A DNA stretch of 9,496 nt from Alphaproteobacteria bacterium (lineage in GTDB: Bacteria > Pseudomonadota > Alphaproteobacteria > GCA-2731375), in assembly GCA_028281075.1 (NCBI GenBank), contig JANQKO010000465.1, positions 1 through 9,496 of the forward strand. Reading direction: 5' to 3'. The notes under the pieces are model-generated. The model was given only the letters and a program-made list of their open reading frames with translations, had not been told where the DNA came from and ran no database searches. Each line of letters begins with the position of its first letter. Position 1 is the stretch's first letter. Made by a program: the position numbers and the translations under genes. Shown one piece after another: positions 1-6,049 of this stretch.

Positions 1-1012
1 CGCCATAGGCGAGCCCGCGCCGCCGCGCCGGAGTGAAGCGCGCGATCAGCACGTTCTCGACCGGCGCCGCCACGTCGAAGACGAACACGACGGCCACCGC
101 CGCGATCACGACCGGCCAGCCGCCGACCAGCGCCGCCAGCACCAGGGCCGCCAGCTTCATGGCGAAGCTGGCGATGTAGATCTGCTTCGCCAGGCCGCGG
201 TCGGCATAGTGCCCGCCGACGAACTGGGCGGTCGCGCCCAGCAGGTAGATCGACGTCACCAGCGCGCCGATGCCCAGCAGGCCCTCGCCCAGCGCGGCGC
301 CGATCTCGCGCTCGATCCACTTCGGCAGCATGGTCGTGAAGGCGTAGTAGGCCAGCGTCGTCAGCGACACGGTGACGACCAGCACGATGAAGGCGCGCCG
401 GACGTCGCGCTGGTCGGGATCGGGGCTGGGCGCCAGGTCGTCGTCCCGGTCGCGCACGCGCCCGGTCATATAGCCAACGGTCAGGGCGAGGCCGACCAGC
501 ACGGTGACGGCGCCGGGCACGACGAAGGCGACGCGCCAGCCGGCGGCGTCGGCCAGCGCGGCGGCGACCAGCGAGGCGACGGCCGCGCCGATGCTGCCGC
601 TGATCCCCAGCACGGCGATCGAACGGCCGCGCCGGCGCACGTTCTTGACCACCCAGGCCGTGCCCACGGGGTGGTAGATCGCGCCGAACAGGCCCATCAG
701 CGCCAGCGCCGCCTCCAGCATCCCCGGTCCCTCGGCGACGCCGCAGAGCATGGTCGCGGCGCCGATGCCGAGGAAGAACGCGATCATCACGCGGGTCTCG
801 CCGAGGCGGTCGCTGAGCCAGCCCGCGAGCGGGGCGCCCAGTCCCAGCAGCAGGGCGCCCCAGGTCCACAGGCCGATCAGCTCGTCATAGGGACGCTGCC
901 AGATCGGCTCGATGACCAGCACCAGCGTGAGGAACAGCGCCACCAGGATGTGAAACAGCGCGTGGCCGGCGCAGGCGAAACCGAAGACCAGCCGCGCCGA
1001 GCCGTCAGTCAT
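1..1012 (-). CDS. MFS transporter, 3' part beyond the window (partial)
   Basis: Integral inner-membrane transporter of the major facilitator superfamily; the substrate is not evident. Translation from the ATG at 1012 gives 337 residues still open at base 1, so roughly the last 50-70 residues of a typical 390-410-residue MFS protein are missing. Hydrophobic helices recur throughout, for example near residues 15-35, 48-65, 75-92, 100-116, 135-155, 160-182, 207-228, 245-266, 280-297 and 300-318. The loop after the second helix carries the MFS signature GWLSDRLGETR (64-74). GAIYHPVG (110-117) and the GISGSIG stretch (136-142) recall fosmidomycin-resistance (Fsr)-like members, from memory only. 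A charged loop (184-205) separates the two six-helix halves. The start lies 12 bases after the stop of the M81 peptidase gene and has no clear Shine-Dalgarno sequence, which suggests reinitiation or translational coupling. Context suggests it moves the substrate or product of that peptidase. MFS assignment is firm; Fsr-likeness is tentative. Confidence 0.88.
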   Translation of the reverse strand, partial: MTDGSARLVFGFACAGHALFHILVALFLTLVLVIEPIWQRPYDELIGLWTWGALLLGLGAPLAGWLSDRLGETRVMIAFFLGIGAATMLCGVAEGPGMLEAALALMGLFGAIYHPVGTAWVVKNVRRRGRSIAVLGISGSIGAAVASLVAAALADAAGWRVAFVVPGAVTVLVGLALTVGYMTGRVRDRDDDLAPSPDPDQRDVRRAFIVLVVTVSLTTLAYYAFTTMLPKWIEREIGAALGEGLLGIGALVTSIYLLGATAQFVGGHYADRGLAKQIYIASFAMKLAALVLAALVGGWPVVIAAVAVVFVFDVAAPVENVLIARFTPARRRGLAYG

Positions 1013-1024
1013 CGGCGCCGGCCA

Positions 1025-2527
1025 TCAACCCGGCCCCGCGAACGCCGGCCCCTTCGGGCACAGGCGGACACCCGGCCGGAGGTTCCGGTAGGGCAGCTTT
1101 TCCGGCCTGTCGATAAAGGCGCCCGGCGCCTCGACGACGAGGATTTCCTGGGCGATGTCGGTGAAGTCGCCACGGAAATGCACCGAGCTCTTGAGGCCCA
1201 GGATCTTCTGCTCCGAGGGTTCGCAGCCGATATGCCGGAACATCTCCTTGTCGGCGGCCTGCATGCGGTTGGTCGAGACGATCACCGAGACGCCGCCGCT
1301 TGTCAGCAGAGCGGTCGGCCCGAGATTGGCGTTGTTGCCGCCGTAGAACGGCCCGGTGCAGAGGAAGCGGCCGTCCGACAGGCCGGTGACCGTGAAGCGG
1401 CCCTCGTAGGGCGGATCGCCGTCGGTGAACAGCTTGCCGCCGATGCGCGCGTCGATCTCGGCGCCCTGCCCGGCCGCGTGCGCGGCGGCGGCCGTCTCGG
1501 GATCGACCAGGACGCCGACCACCGCCTTGTCGGCGTTGCGTTCGATCAGGGCGCGCAGCAGCCCGGTGGTGTCCGAGGTGGCGCCGGCGCCGCAATTGTC
1601 CTGCACGTCGGCCAGCACGAACGGCTTGTGCGCGTTGGACGCCATGGCCTTGCCGATGGCGGCGTGCGGGTCCAGCATGTCGACCATGAACGCGGCCTCG
1701 CGCGCCATGATGTAGTCGTAGAGCGCGTCGGCCGCCGCGTCGGCCGCGGCCTGGTCCTCGCCATAGGCGACCACCACGGGACCGCAATCGTGGATGTCGG
1801 CGGGCGGGAAGCCGGGCGTGAACGAGACCAGGTCGACGCCCGCGTCGCGCTCGATCTCGGCCAGCGCCGCGTAGACGCCCTTGGTCGGCTCGACCATGGT
1901 GCACTGGCCGGTCAGCGGCATCAGGAACGGCAGGGCCCGCCGCGCCTTCGCCGGGCGCCGGCCCTCCCTCAGCAGGCGGTCGAGATAGCGCGCCGACCGG
2001 CGGCCGGTATCGGCCATGTCGAGATGCGGATAGGTGCGGTAGGCGACCAGGCCATCGCATTCGGCCAGCATCAGGTCGGTCGTGTTCGAATGCAGGTCGA
2101 GGCTGACCACGACCGGCATGTCCGGGCCGACCGCCTCGCGGGTGCGGCGGATCAGCTCGCCCTCGCCATCCTCCAGGTGCTCGGTGACCATGGCGCCGTG
2201 CAGGTCCAGATAGACCGCGTCGAACGGCGCCTGCTCGGCCAAGCCGTCCAGCAGCAGCGACGAGAAGTTCTCGAACGCCGCTTCCGTCACGTGCGCCGAG
2301 GGCACGGCGGCGCACCAGGCGATCGGCGCCAGCGTATGGCCGAGCGCCATCGCTTCGCGGATAAAGCCGCCGGTACCGATATTGATCGGCGGGAACACCT
2401 CCAGCATGTCCGCGCCCCGGGTCAGGCCGGGAAAGCTCTCGGCCCGCACGAAATCGTCCCAGTCCGCCTTGATCGGCGCGAAGGTGTTGGTCTCGTGCAG
2501 AATTCCGGCATGCGCGATGCGGGCCAT
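1025..2527 (-). CDS. M81 family metallopeptidase (MlrC-like)
   Basis: Predicted zinc-dependent peptidase or amidohydrolase of family M81, whose founder MlrC cleaves linearised microcystin. Most members have unknown natural substrates, so microcystin should not be assumed here. The 500-residue length is typical. The N-terminus has the family motif HETNTF (11-16). SLDLHSN (142-148) followed by YPHLD (166-170) supplies the likely zinc ligands D144, H146 and H168. The 22-residue step from the D-x-H histidine to the next histidine matches what I recall for MlrC. A second D-x-H occurs at 108-110. The C-terminal domain holds the conserved glycine-rich D310-N-C-G-A-G stretch and the GPFYGGNN segment (392-399). 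The start is the ATG at 2527, which has AAAGGAA seven bases upstream; the frame stays open 22 codons further to a GTG, but those codons look non-coding. No signal peptide is seen, so it is probably cytoplasmic. The MFS gene follows after 12 bases, apparently as an operon. Confidence 0.93.
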   Translation of the reverse strand: MARIAHAGILHETNTFAPIKADWDDFVRAESFPGLTRGADMLEVFPPINIGTGGFIREAMALGHTLAPIAWCAAVPSAHVTEAAFENFSSLLLDGLAEQAPFDAVYLDLHGAMVTEHLEDGEGELIRRTREAVGPDMPVVVSLDLHSNTTDLMLAECDGLVAYRTYPHLDMADTGRRSARYLDRLLREGRRPAKARRALPFLMPLTGQCTMVEPTKGVYAALAEIERDAGVDLVSFTPGFPPADIHDCGPVVVAYGEDQAAADAAADALYDYIMAREAAFMVDMLDPHAAIGKAMASNAHKPFVLADVQDNCGAGATSDTTGLLRALIERNADKAVVGVLVDPETAAAAHAAGQGAEIDARIGGKLFTDGDPPYEGRFTVTGLSDGRFLCTGPFYGGNNANLGPTALLTSGGVSVIVSTNRMQAADKEMFRHIGCEPSEQKILGLKSSVHFRGDFTDIAQEILVVEAPGAFIDRPEKLPYRNLRPGVRLCPKGPAFAGPG

Positions 2528-2534
2528 TGGTTGG

Positions 2535-2541
2535 TTCCTTT
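2535..2541 (-). promoter_or_regulatory. Ribosome binding site of the M81 peptidase gene
   Basis: On the minus strand AAAGGAA lies seven bases before the ATG at 2527. This spacing fixes the start at 2527 rather than at the in-frame GTG at 2593. Confidence 0.7.
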
Positions 2542-2575
2542 CGGTCGAACAGATCAGACGATGCGTTGGCGGGAA

Positions 2576-2585
2576 GCGTCGACGC
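2576..2585. promoter_or_regulatory. 10-bp perfect palindrome in the leader of the M81 gene
   Basis: The 67-bp gap between the membrane-protein stop (2595) and the M81 start (2527) holds the self-complementary GCGTCGACGC. It has no loop, so it is more plausible as a protein-binding site than as a terminator. No convincing -35/-10 pair is visible nearby. In GC-rich DNA such a palindrome can arise by chance, so this is only a candidate operator. Confidence 0.2.
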
Positions 2586-2594
2586 GGGCGCACC

Positions 2595-3260
2595 CTACGG
2601 TTCCGTCGCGATGGATTCCTTGAGCGTCGTGACGGCCGTTTCCAAGGCGGCTTCTCCGACGATGTTCATGAGGATCAGGCCGAGGATCAGGGCCTTGACC
2701 TGTGGCTTGATATCGGTGGCGGCGGCAAGAGCGTCGATATTGCGTTTTGTCGATTCGATCTCTTCCGCCGTCACATTCTGCACCAGGTTGAAGCAGAACG
2801 TGGGCAGCGCCTTCTTGGCCTCGTCGAAGGAGACGCCTTGCATGATCTTCTTGACGCCATCTCCGCGCGGCTGCGCACGGGTGCGCGCGACCTCCCGGTC
2901 GGCGGCATCCAGGACGATCTGGAGTACGCTGCTGGGGCCGACGGCGACATCGTTGTCACCGACCCTGACGGTGAACAGGGAGCTGCGAAAAAGCGCCATC
3001 GCGCCCAGGCCGGCCACCAGGACCTGGATGACGACAAGCTGGGTTTCGGACGAATCCGACGCCAGCCCGAAACGCCAGTCGAATGTACGGGTGACCGCCA
3101 GGGCGGTGACGGACGCGAGAACGTTAACCCCGATATAGAAAAGCGCCGGCGGACAGCGAACGGCCTTTGCCGGCGCGTCCCGGTAACGCGCCACCAACTC
3201 GCTGCCGCCAACCAGCAGACCGAGAAGTCCCGCGGCCGTATACGCCCCCCAATCCAGCAT
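2595..3260 (-). CDS. Uncharacterised membrane protein with three N-terminal helices and a soluble C-terminal domain
   Basis: I do not recognise a named family. The 221-residue protein has three hydrophobic segments (about 5-20, 39-57 and 75-92), with a charged ELVARYRDAP segment (21-30) after the first. No signal-peptide cleavage site is apparent. Residues 93-221 form a soluble, mainly helical domain beginning FRSSLFTVRVGDNDVAVGPS. It continues with a charged stretch (118-150), a cysteine at 156, and a final pair of helices including a hydrophobic run (189-202) that could be a buried helix or a fourth membrane segment. Its ATG shares one base with the stop of the upstream winged-helix gene (TGATG), and no Shine-Dalgarno sequence is seen. 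Translation therefore probably depends on termination-reinitiation from that gene. Hand counts of four 60-base lines give 53-63% GC, against 62-75% in four sampled lines of ilvD and 75% in one of valS. It could be a membrane-tethered sensor or scaffold partnered with the DNA-binding-type protein; that is inference from coupling alone. Confidence 0.8.
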   Translation of the reverse strand: MLDWGAYTAAGLLGLLVGGSELVARYRDAPAKAVRCPPALFYIGVNVLASVTALAVTRTFDWRFGLASDSSETQLVVIQVLVAGLGAMALFRSSLFTVRVGDNDVAVGPSSVLQIVLDAADREVARTRAQPRGDGVKKIMQGVSFDEAKKALPTFCFNLVQNVTAEEIESTKRNIDALAAATDIKPQVKALILGLILMNIVGEAALETAVTTLKESIATEP

Positions 3261-3559
3261 CAGGCTTTGGCGTATCTGGCAAACCGCCGGCCGAGGTCGG
3301 TGATGCTCACCATATCGTCGCCATCCAGATGATCGACGGCCACCAGGCCGTCCTGCTGGAAGTCATCGACCGACCTGGCCAGCGCCAGCGGGGACAATCC
3401 CGCATCGTCGATCAGCCGCCGCATGCTGACCGGCCCGCTCGCCTCGATGAGCAGAAGAATCCGTACCGCGTCTTCCGACGCGGCCGTCTGGTCGGCGCCG
3501 ACGGATGGTTCGCCACCGAGAAACTGAGACGTGATGTTGAGGTTGCGCTTGCGTTGCAT
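3260..3559 (-). CDS. Small winged-helix (MarR-like) protein
   Basis: This 99-residue protein probably binds DNA or proteins through a winged-helix fold; no target is known. A basic, unstructured N-terminus (1-28) precedes a helix at 29-40 (AVRILLLIEASG). A second helix spans 45-53 (SMRRLIDDAGL). The likely recognition helix runs 56-71 (SPLALARSVDDFQQDG), and a beta-wing at 72-87 (LVAVDHLDGDDMVSITDLG) leads into a short C-terminal helix. The layout resembles MarR/PadR-type or minimal wHTH proteins, but the usual dimerisation helices are absent. The ATG at 3559 has GAGGT six bases upstream. Its stop overlaps the start of the membrane protein by one base, making a two-gene translationally coupled unit. 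It lies 62 bp after ilvD on the same strand, so read-through from ilvD is possible. It could regulate its own operon or serve as an adaptor to the membrane partner. Fold call fairly confident, role unknown. Confidence 0.8.
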   Translation of the reverse strand: MQRKRNLNITSQFLGGEPSVGADQTAASEDAVRILLLIEASGPVSMRRLIDDAGLSPLALARSVDDFQQDGLVAVDHLDGDDMVSITDLGRRFARYAKA

Positions 3560-3589
3560 GGATGTACCTCATCGCGCCGATGACGTGTC

Positions 3590-3610
3590 GGACGGCGCCC
3601 GATCGCCGCC
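3590..3610 (-). terminator. Possible weak hairpin terminator after ilvD
   Basis: Eleven bases past the ilvD stop, the minus strand can form a GC hairpin: GG-CGGCG, a six-base loop, CGCCG, one bulged T, then CC. No T-tract follows, so intrinsic termination would be weak. It may be only a partial barrier before the winged-helix gene. Confidence 0.25.
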
Positions 3611-3621
3611 ACAAGCCATTG

Positions 3622-5346
3622 TCAGATATCCGCGTAGCACTGAACCTCGGACTGGCCACCGGGGTGGGTGACGGCGCCTTTGTGGGCGGGGCCGACGGTC
3701 TGGGCGTATTTCCAGATCGCGCCGGACTGATAGTCGGTCTTCCGCGGCGTCCAGGCCTTGCGGCGTTCCGCCATCTCGGCGTCCGAGACGGCGACGCTCA
3801 GCTCGCCGGTCTCGGCGTCGATGGTGATCATGTCGCCGTCCTTCAGCAGGCCGATGGGGCCGCCGACCGCCGCCTCGGGTCCGACATGGCCGATGCAGAA
3901 GCCGCGCGTGCCGCCGGAGAAGCGGCCGTCGGTGATCAGCGCCACCTTCTCGCCCATGCCCTGGCCGTAGATCGCCGCCGTGGTCGACAGCATCTCGCGC
4001 ATGCCCGGACCGCCCTTCGGGCCTTCGTAGCGGATGACGATGACGTCGTCGTCCGTGTAGTCGCGGCGCTGCACCGCGTCGAAGGCCGCCTCCTCGCTGT
4101 CGAACACGCGGGCCGGACCGACATGGCGCAGCCGCGCCATGCCGGCGACCTTCACGATCGCGCCGTCGGGCGCCAGGTTGCCCTTCAGGCCGACGACGCC
4201 GCCGGTGGGCGTGATCGGGTTCGAGGTCGGGTAGACCACGTCCTGGTCTTCCGGAAAGACCACGTCCTGCAGGTTCTCGGCGATGGTCTTGCCGGTCACC
4301 GTGATGCAGTCGCCGTTCAGATAGCCGCCGTCCAGCAGGGCCTTCAACAGCACCGGCACGCCGCCGATGTCGTAGAGGTCCTTGGCGACGTATTTGCCGC
4401 CCGGCTTCATGTCGGCGATATAGGGCGTCTCGCGGAAGATCTTGCAGACGTCGTCGAGGTCGAAGTCGATGCCGGCCTCGTGCGCGATCGCCGGCAGGTG
4501 CAGGCCGGTATTGGTCGAGCCGCCCGAGGCCGCGACCGCGACCGCGGCGTTGCGCAGCGACTCGCGGGTGATGATGTCGCGCGGCCGGATGTTCCGGGCC
4601 AGCAGGTCCATGACCTGGCGGCCGGCCTGCTCGCCATAGACGTCGCGGGTTTCGTACGGCGCCGGCGGACCGGCCGATCCGGGGATCGCCAGACCCATGG
4701 CCTCCGAGATGGTGGCCATCGTATTGGCCGTGAACTGGCCGCCGCAGGAGCCGGCGCTCGGACAGGCGACGCATTCCAGCTCGTGCAGGTCCTCTTCCGA
4801 CATGTTGCCGGCCGCGACCTGGCCGACGCCCTCGAAGACGTCGACGACGGTGACGTCCCGGCCCCGGAACCGGCCGGGCAGGATCGAGCCGCCATAGAGG
4901 AAGACCGACGGCACGTTCAGCCGGGCCATGGCCATCATCAGGCCCGGCAGGGACTTGTCGCAGCCGGCGACACCGACCATCGCGTCGTAGCAGTGGCCGC
5001 GCATGGTCAGCTCGGTCGAGTCGGTGATCACGTCGCGGCTGACCAGCGAGCATTTCATGCCCTGATGGCCCATGGCGATGCCGTCGGTGACCGTGATCGT
5101 GGTGAACTCGCGCGGCGTGCCGTGGGCCGACTTGACGCCCTTCTTCACCGCCTGGGCCTGGCGCGCCAGGGCGATGTTGCAGGGCGCGGCCTCGTTCCAG
5201 GTGGTCACCACGCCGACCAGCGGCTGATGGATCTCTTCCTCCGTCATGCCCATGGCGTAGTAGTAGGAACGGTGCGGCGCCCGCTCGAAGCCCTCCGTCA
5301 CGTGACGGCTGGGCAGCTTTGATTTATCGAACGTCTTGACGTCCAT
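3622..5346 (-). CDS. ilvD: Dihydroxy-acid dehydratase
   Basis: Cytoplasmic iron-sulfur enzyme (EC 4.2.1.9). It dehydrates 2,3-dihydroxy-isovalerate and 2,3-dihydroxy-3-methylvalerate to the 2-oxo acids used for valine, leucine, isoleucine and pantothenate. The 574 residues match the shorter DHAD form; E. coli IlvD is about 616. Three family cysteines expected to bind the cluster are present: C56 (NEAAPCNIA), C129 (GVAGCDKSLPG) and C201 (SAGSCGGQF). D88 in TVTDGIAMGH, D130 and K131 (the carbamylated lysine in the family) and E441 in YEGPKGGPG match the Mg site. S477 in ITDGRFSGGTRG is the expected catalytic base. Whether the cluster is 2Fe-2S or 4Fe-4S cannot be read directly. The start is the ATG at 5346, with GGGAGGG nine bases upstream; an in-frame TTG at 5370 would lie before that site. 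IlvD/Edd sugar-acid dehydratases are the main alternative, but the overall sequence reads as true DHAD. No leader peptide ORF for attenuation is seen upstream. Confidence 0.97.
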   Translation of the reverse strand: MDVKTFDKSKLPSRHVTEGFERAPHRSYYYAMGMTEEEIHQPLVGVVTTWNEAAPCNIALARQAQAVKKGVKSAHGTPREFTTITVTDGIAMGHQGMKCSLVSRDVITDSTELTMRGHCYDAMVGVAGCDKSLPGLMMAMARLNVPSVFLYGGSILPGRFRGRDVTVVDVFEGVGQVAAGNMSEEDLHELECVACPSAGSCGGQFTANTMATISEAMGLAIPGSAGPPAPYETRDVYGEQAGRQVMDLLARNIRPRDIITRESLRNAAVAVAASGGSTNTGLHLPAIAHEAGIDFDLDDVCKIFRETPYIADMKPGGKYVAKDLYDIGGVPVLLKALLDGGYLNGDCITVTGKTIAENLQDVVFPEDQDVVYPTSNPITPTGGVVGLKGNLAPDGAIVKVAGMARLRHVGPARVFDSEEAAFDAVQRRDYTDDDVIVIRYEGPKGGPGMREMLSTTAAIYGQGMGEKVALITDGRFSGGTRGFCIGHVGPEAAVGGPIGLLKDGDMITIDAETGELSVAVSDAEMAERRKAWTPRKTDYQSGAIWKYAQTVGPAHKGAVTHPGGQSEVQCYADI

Positions 5347-5355
5347 GGTCGACGA

Positions 5356-5362
5356 CCCTCCC
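5356..5362 (-). promoter_or_regulatory. Ribosome binding site of ilvD
   Basis: Minus-strand GGGAGGG sits nine bases before the ATG at 5346 and inside the reading frame that would begin at the TTG at 5370. It therefore decides for the ATG. Confidence 0.7.
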
Positions 5363-5382
5363 GAAACCAATGCAACTGAAAT

Positions 5383-5397
5383 ACAGGGGTGACCTGT
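5383..5397. promoter_or_regulatory. Short inverted repeat in the ilvD leader
   Basis: ACAGG and CCTGT flank a five-base centre, 37 bases upstream of the ilvD start. It could be an operator half-site pair or an mRNA hairpin. The 95-bp gap (5347-5441) otherwise shows no clear -35/-10 pair. Five-base arms are weak evidence. Confidence 0.2.
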
Positions 5398-5418
5398 GTC
5401 TTAGCACGAATCGACGCT

Positions 5419-5438
5419 CGCCAAGGCTGAATTTGGCG
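5419..5438 (-). terminator. Possible hairpin terminator after the VOC gene
   Basis: Three bases beyond the VOC stop, CGCCAA and TTGGCG form a perfect six-base stem around an eight-base loop. No T-run follows on the minus strand, so intrinsic termination is doubtful, though the position directly after the stop is right for one. Confidence 0.3.
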
Positions 5439-5441
5439 CGG

Positions 5442-5963
5442 TCAGGCGGCCTTGCGGACGCGCTTTTTCGCCGGCTTGGCGAACTGGGCATAGGCCTCGG
5501 GCGAGAACCAGGTTTCGCCCGCCCTGTACTGGCGCCTGGCCGGGATCTTCGGCTTCGGTCCGGCCTCGGCCGCGGCGTTGAAGGTCAGTTCGAGCTGGAT
5601 GCCGCTGGGGTCGTAGACGAAGATCTGCCACAGCGGCAGGCCGGGGATCAGGTTCTCGCGCCAGGGCAGGCCGGCCGCCTTCAGCTTGTCGCGGATCTCG
5701 TGGAAGCCGTGCGCGGTGACGGCGACATGGTCGATGGCGCCGGTGCCGACCGGATAGCTGCCGTCGGCGTTCCGGGCGGCATGGCCGGCATAGACATGGA
5801 AGATGGCGTCGCCGCCCGGCGTCGGGCACTTGATCCAGAGGCCGGGAAAGTCGAGCTTCGGGCGTGGTGCCAGTTCCATGCCCAGGATTTCGGTATAGAA
5901 GCGGCGCGTGGCGTCCAGGTCCGGCGTCTTGAAGGCGATATGAAACAGCTCGTTCAGCAGCAT
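5442..5963 (-). CDS. VOC (glyoxalase/dioxygenase-fold) family protein
   Basis: Small cytoplasmic metalloprotein of the vicinal oxygen chelate superfamily, which includes glyoxalase I, extradiol dioxygenases and epimerases. The reaction of this member is not evident. The 173 residues contain the two beta-alpha-beta-beta-beta modules: residues 6-59 start LFHIAFKTPDLDATRRFY, and residues 77-128 start IDHVAV. Likely metal ligands occupy all four usual positions: H8, H56 (IFHVYAG), H79 (IDHVAV) and E125 (IQLELTF), so the site looks intact. IFVYDPSGIQLELTF (114-128) is the typical last strand pair. A tail of about 45 residues, lysine/arginine-rich at its end (KPAKKRVRKAA), follows the fold and makes the protein longer than minimal members of about 130 residues. 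The ATG at 5963 has GGGAGAGG seven bases upstream, which rules out an in-frame start 19 codons earlier. It is divergent from the aldolase-like gene with 86 bp between the starts, which hints at shared control. ilvD begins 95 bp downstream. Confidence 0.9.
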   Translation of the reverse strand: MLLNELFHIAFKTPDLDATRRFYTEILGMELAPRPKLDFPGLWIKCPTPGGDAIFHVYAGHAARNADGSYPVGTGAIDHVAVTAHGFHEIRDKLKAAGLPWRENLIPGLPLWQIFVYDPSGIQLELTFNAAAEAGPKPKIPARRQYRAGETWFSPEAYAQFAKPAKKRVRKAA

Positions 5964-5970
5964 GGCGAAG

Positions 5971-5978
5971 CCTCTCCC
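5971..5978 (-). promoter_or_regulatory. Ribosome binding site of the VOC gene
   Basis: Minus-strand GGGAGAGG lies seven bases before the ATG at 5963, fixing the start there instead of at the further upstream in-frame codon at 6020. Confidence 0.65.
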
Positions 5979-6034
5979 GAAATGGCGGCCCATGTTACGG
6001 TCCGGCCAACGGCCGAGCATACCATGACCGAAAC

Positions 6035-6042
6035 AAGGGAGG
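6035..6042 (+). promoter_or_regulatory. Ribosome binding site of the aldolase-like gene
   Basis: AAGGGAGG is seven bases from the ATG at 6050 and only four from the GTG at 6047, so the ATG is the likelier start. Confidence 0.7.
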
Positions 6043-6049
6043 CGCGGTG

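Larger units (their letters stand above)
5964..6049. promoter_or_regulatory. Divergent promoter region between VOC and aldolase-like genes
   Basis: The 86 bp between the two starts must carry promoters or leaders for both genes. It contains the inverted repeat CGGCC-AAC-GGCCG (6003-6015). For the plus strand, a poor -35-like TTACGG (5995-6000) and an A/T-richer CATACC (6018-6023) are 17 bases apart and bracket that repeat. The matches to consensus are weak, so only the existence of a divergent control region is reasonably supported. Confidence 0.35.

Noticed and set aside
1006..1026. Six-codon mini-ORF (MAGADD) starting in the TGATG at the M81 stop and overlapping the MFS start
   Set aside because: It could in principle assist reinitiation at the MFS gene, but it is too short and has no independent support.
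1005..2315. 436-codon minus-strand frame overlapping the M81 gene
   Set aside because: It is the +1-shifted frame of the peptidase gene and is rich in arginine and glycine. It is not evidence of a frameshift, because the peptidase frame is continuous from 2527 to 1025.
209..2623. 804-codon open frame on the plus strand across the MFS and M81 genes
   Set aside because: It is exactly antisense to two well-supported genes. Its product is dominated by G, R, A, D, Q and H without recognisable motifs, as expected for the reverse complement of GC-rich codons.
3562..5322. 586-codon plus-strand open frame opposite ilvD
   Set aside because: It is antisense to a full-length dihydroxy-acid dehydratase with all key residues. 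Its composition is that of a shadow frame.
5347..5441. Leader peptide or T-box/attenuator for ilvD
   Set aside because: No ATG-started frame rich in Val/Leu/Ile codons and no terminator/antiterminator pair is visible. Only one five-base inverted repeat is present.
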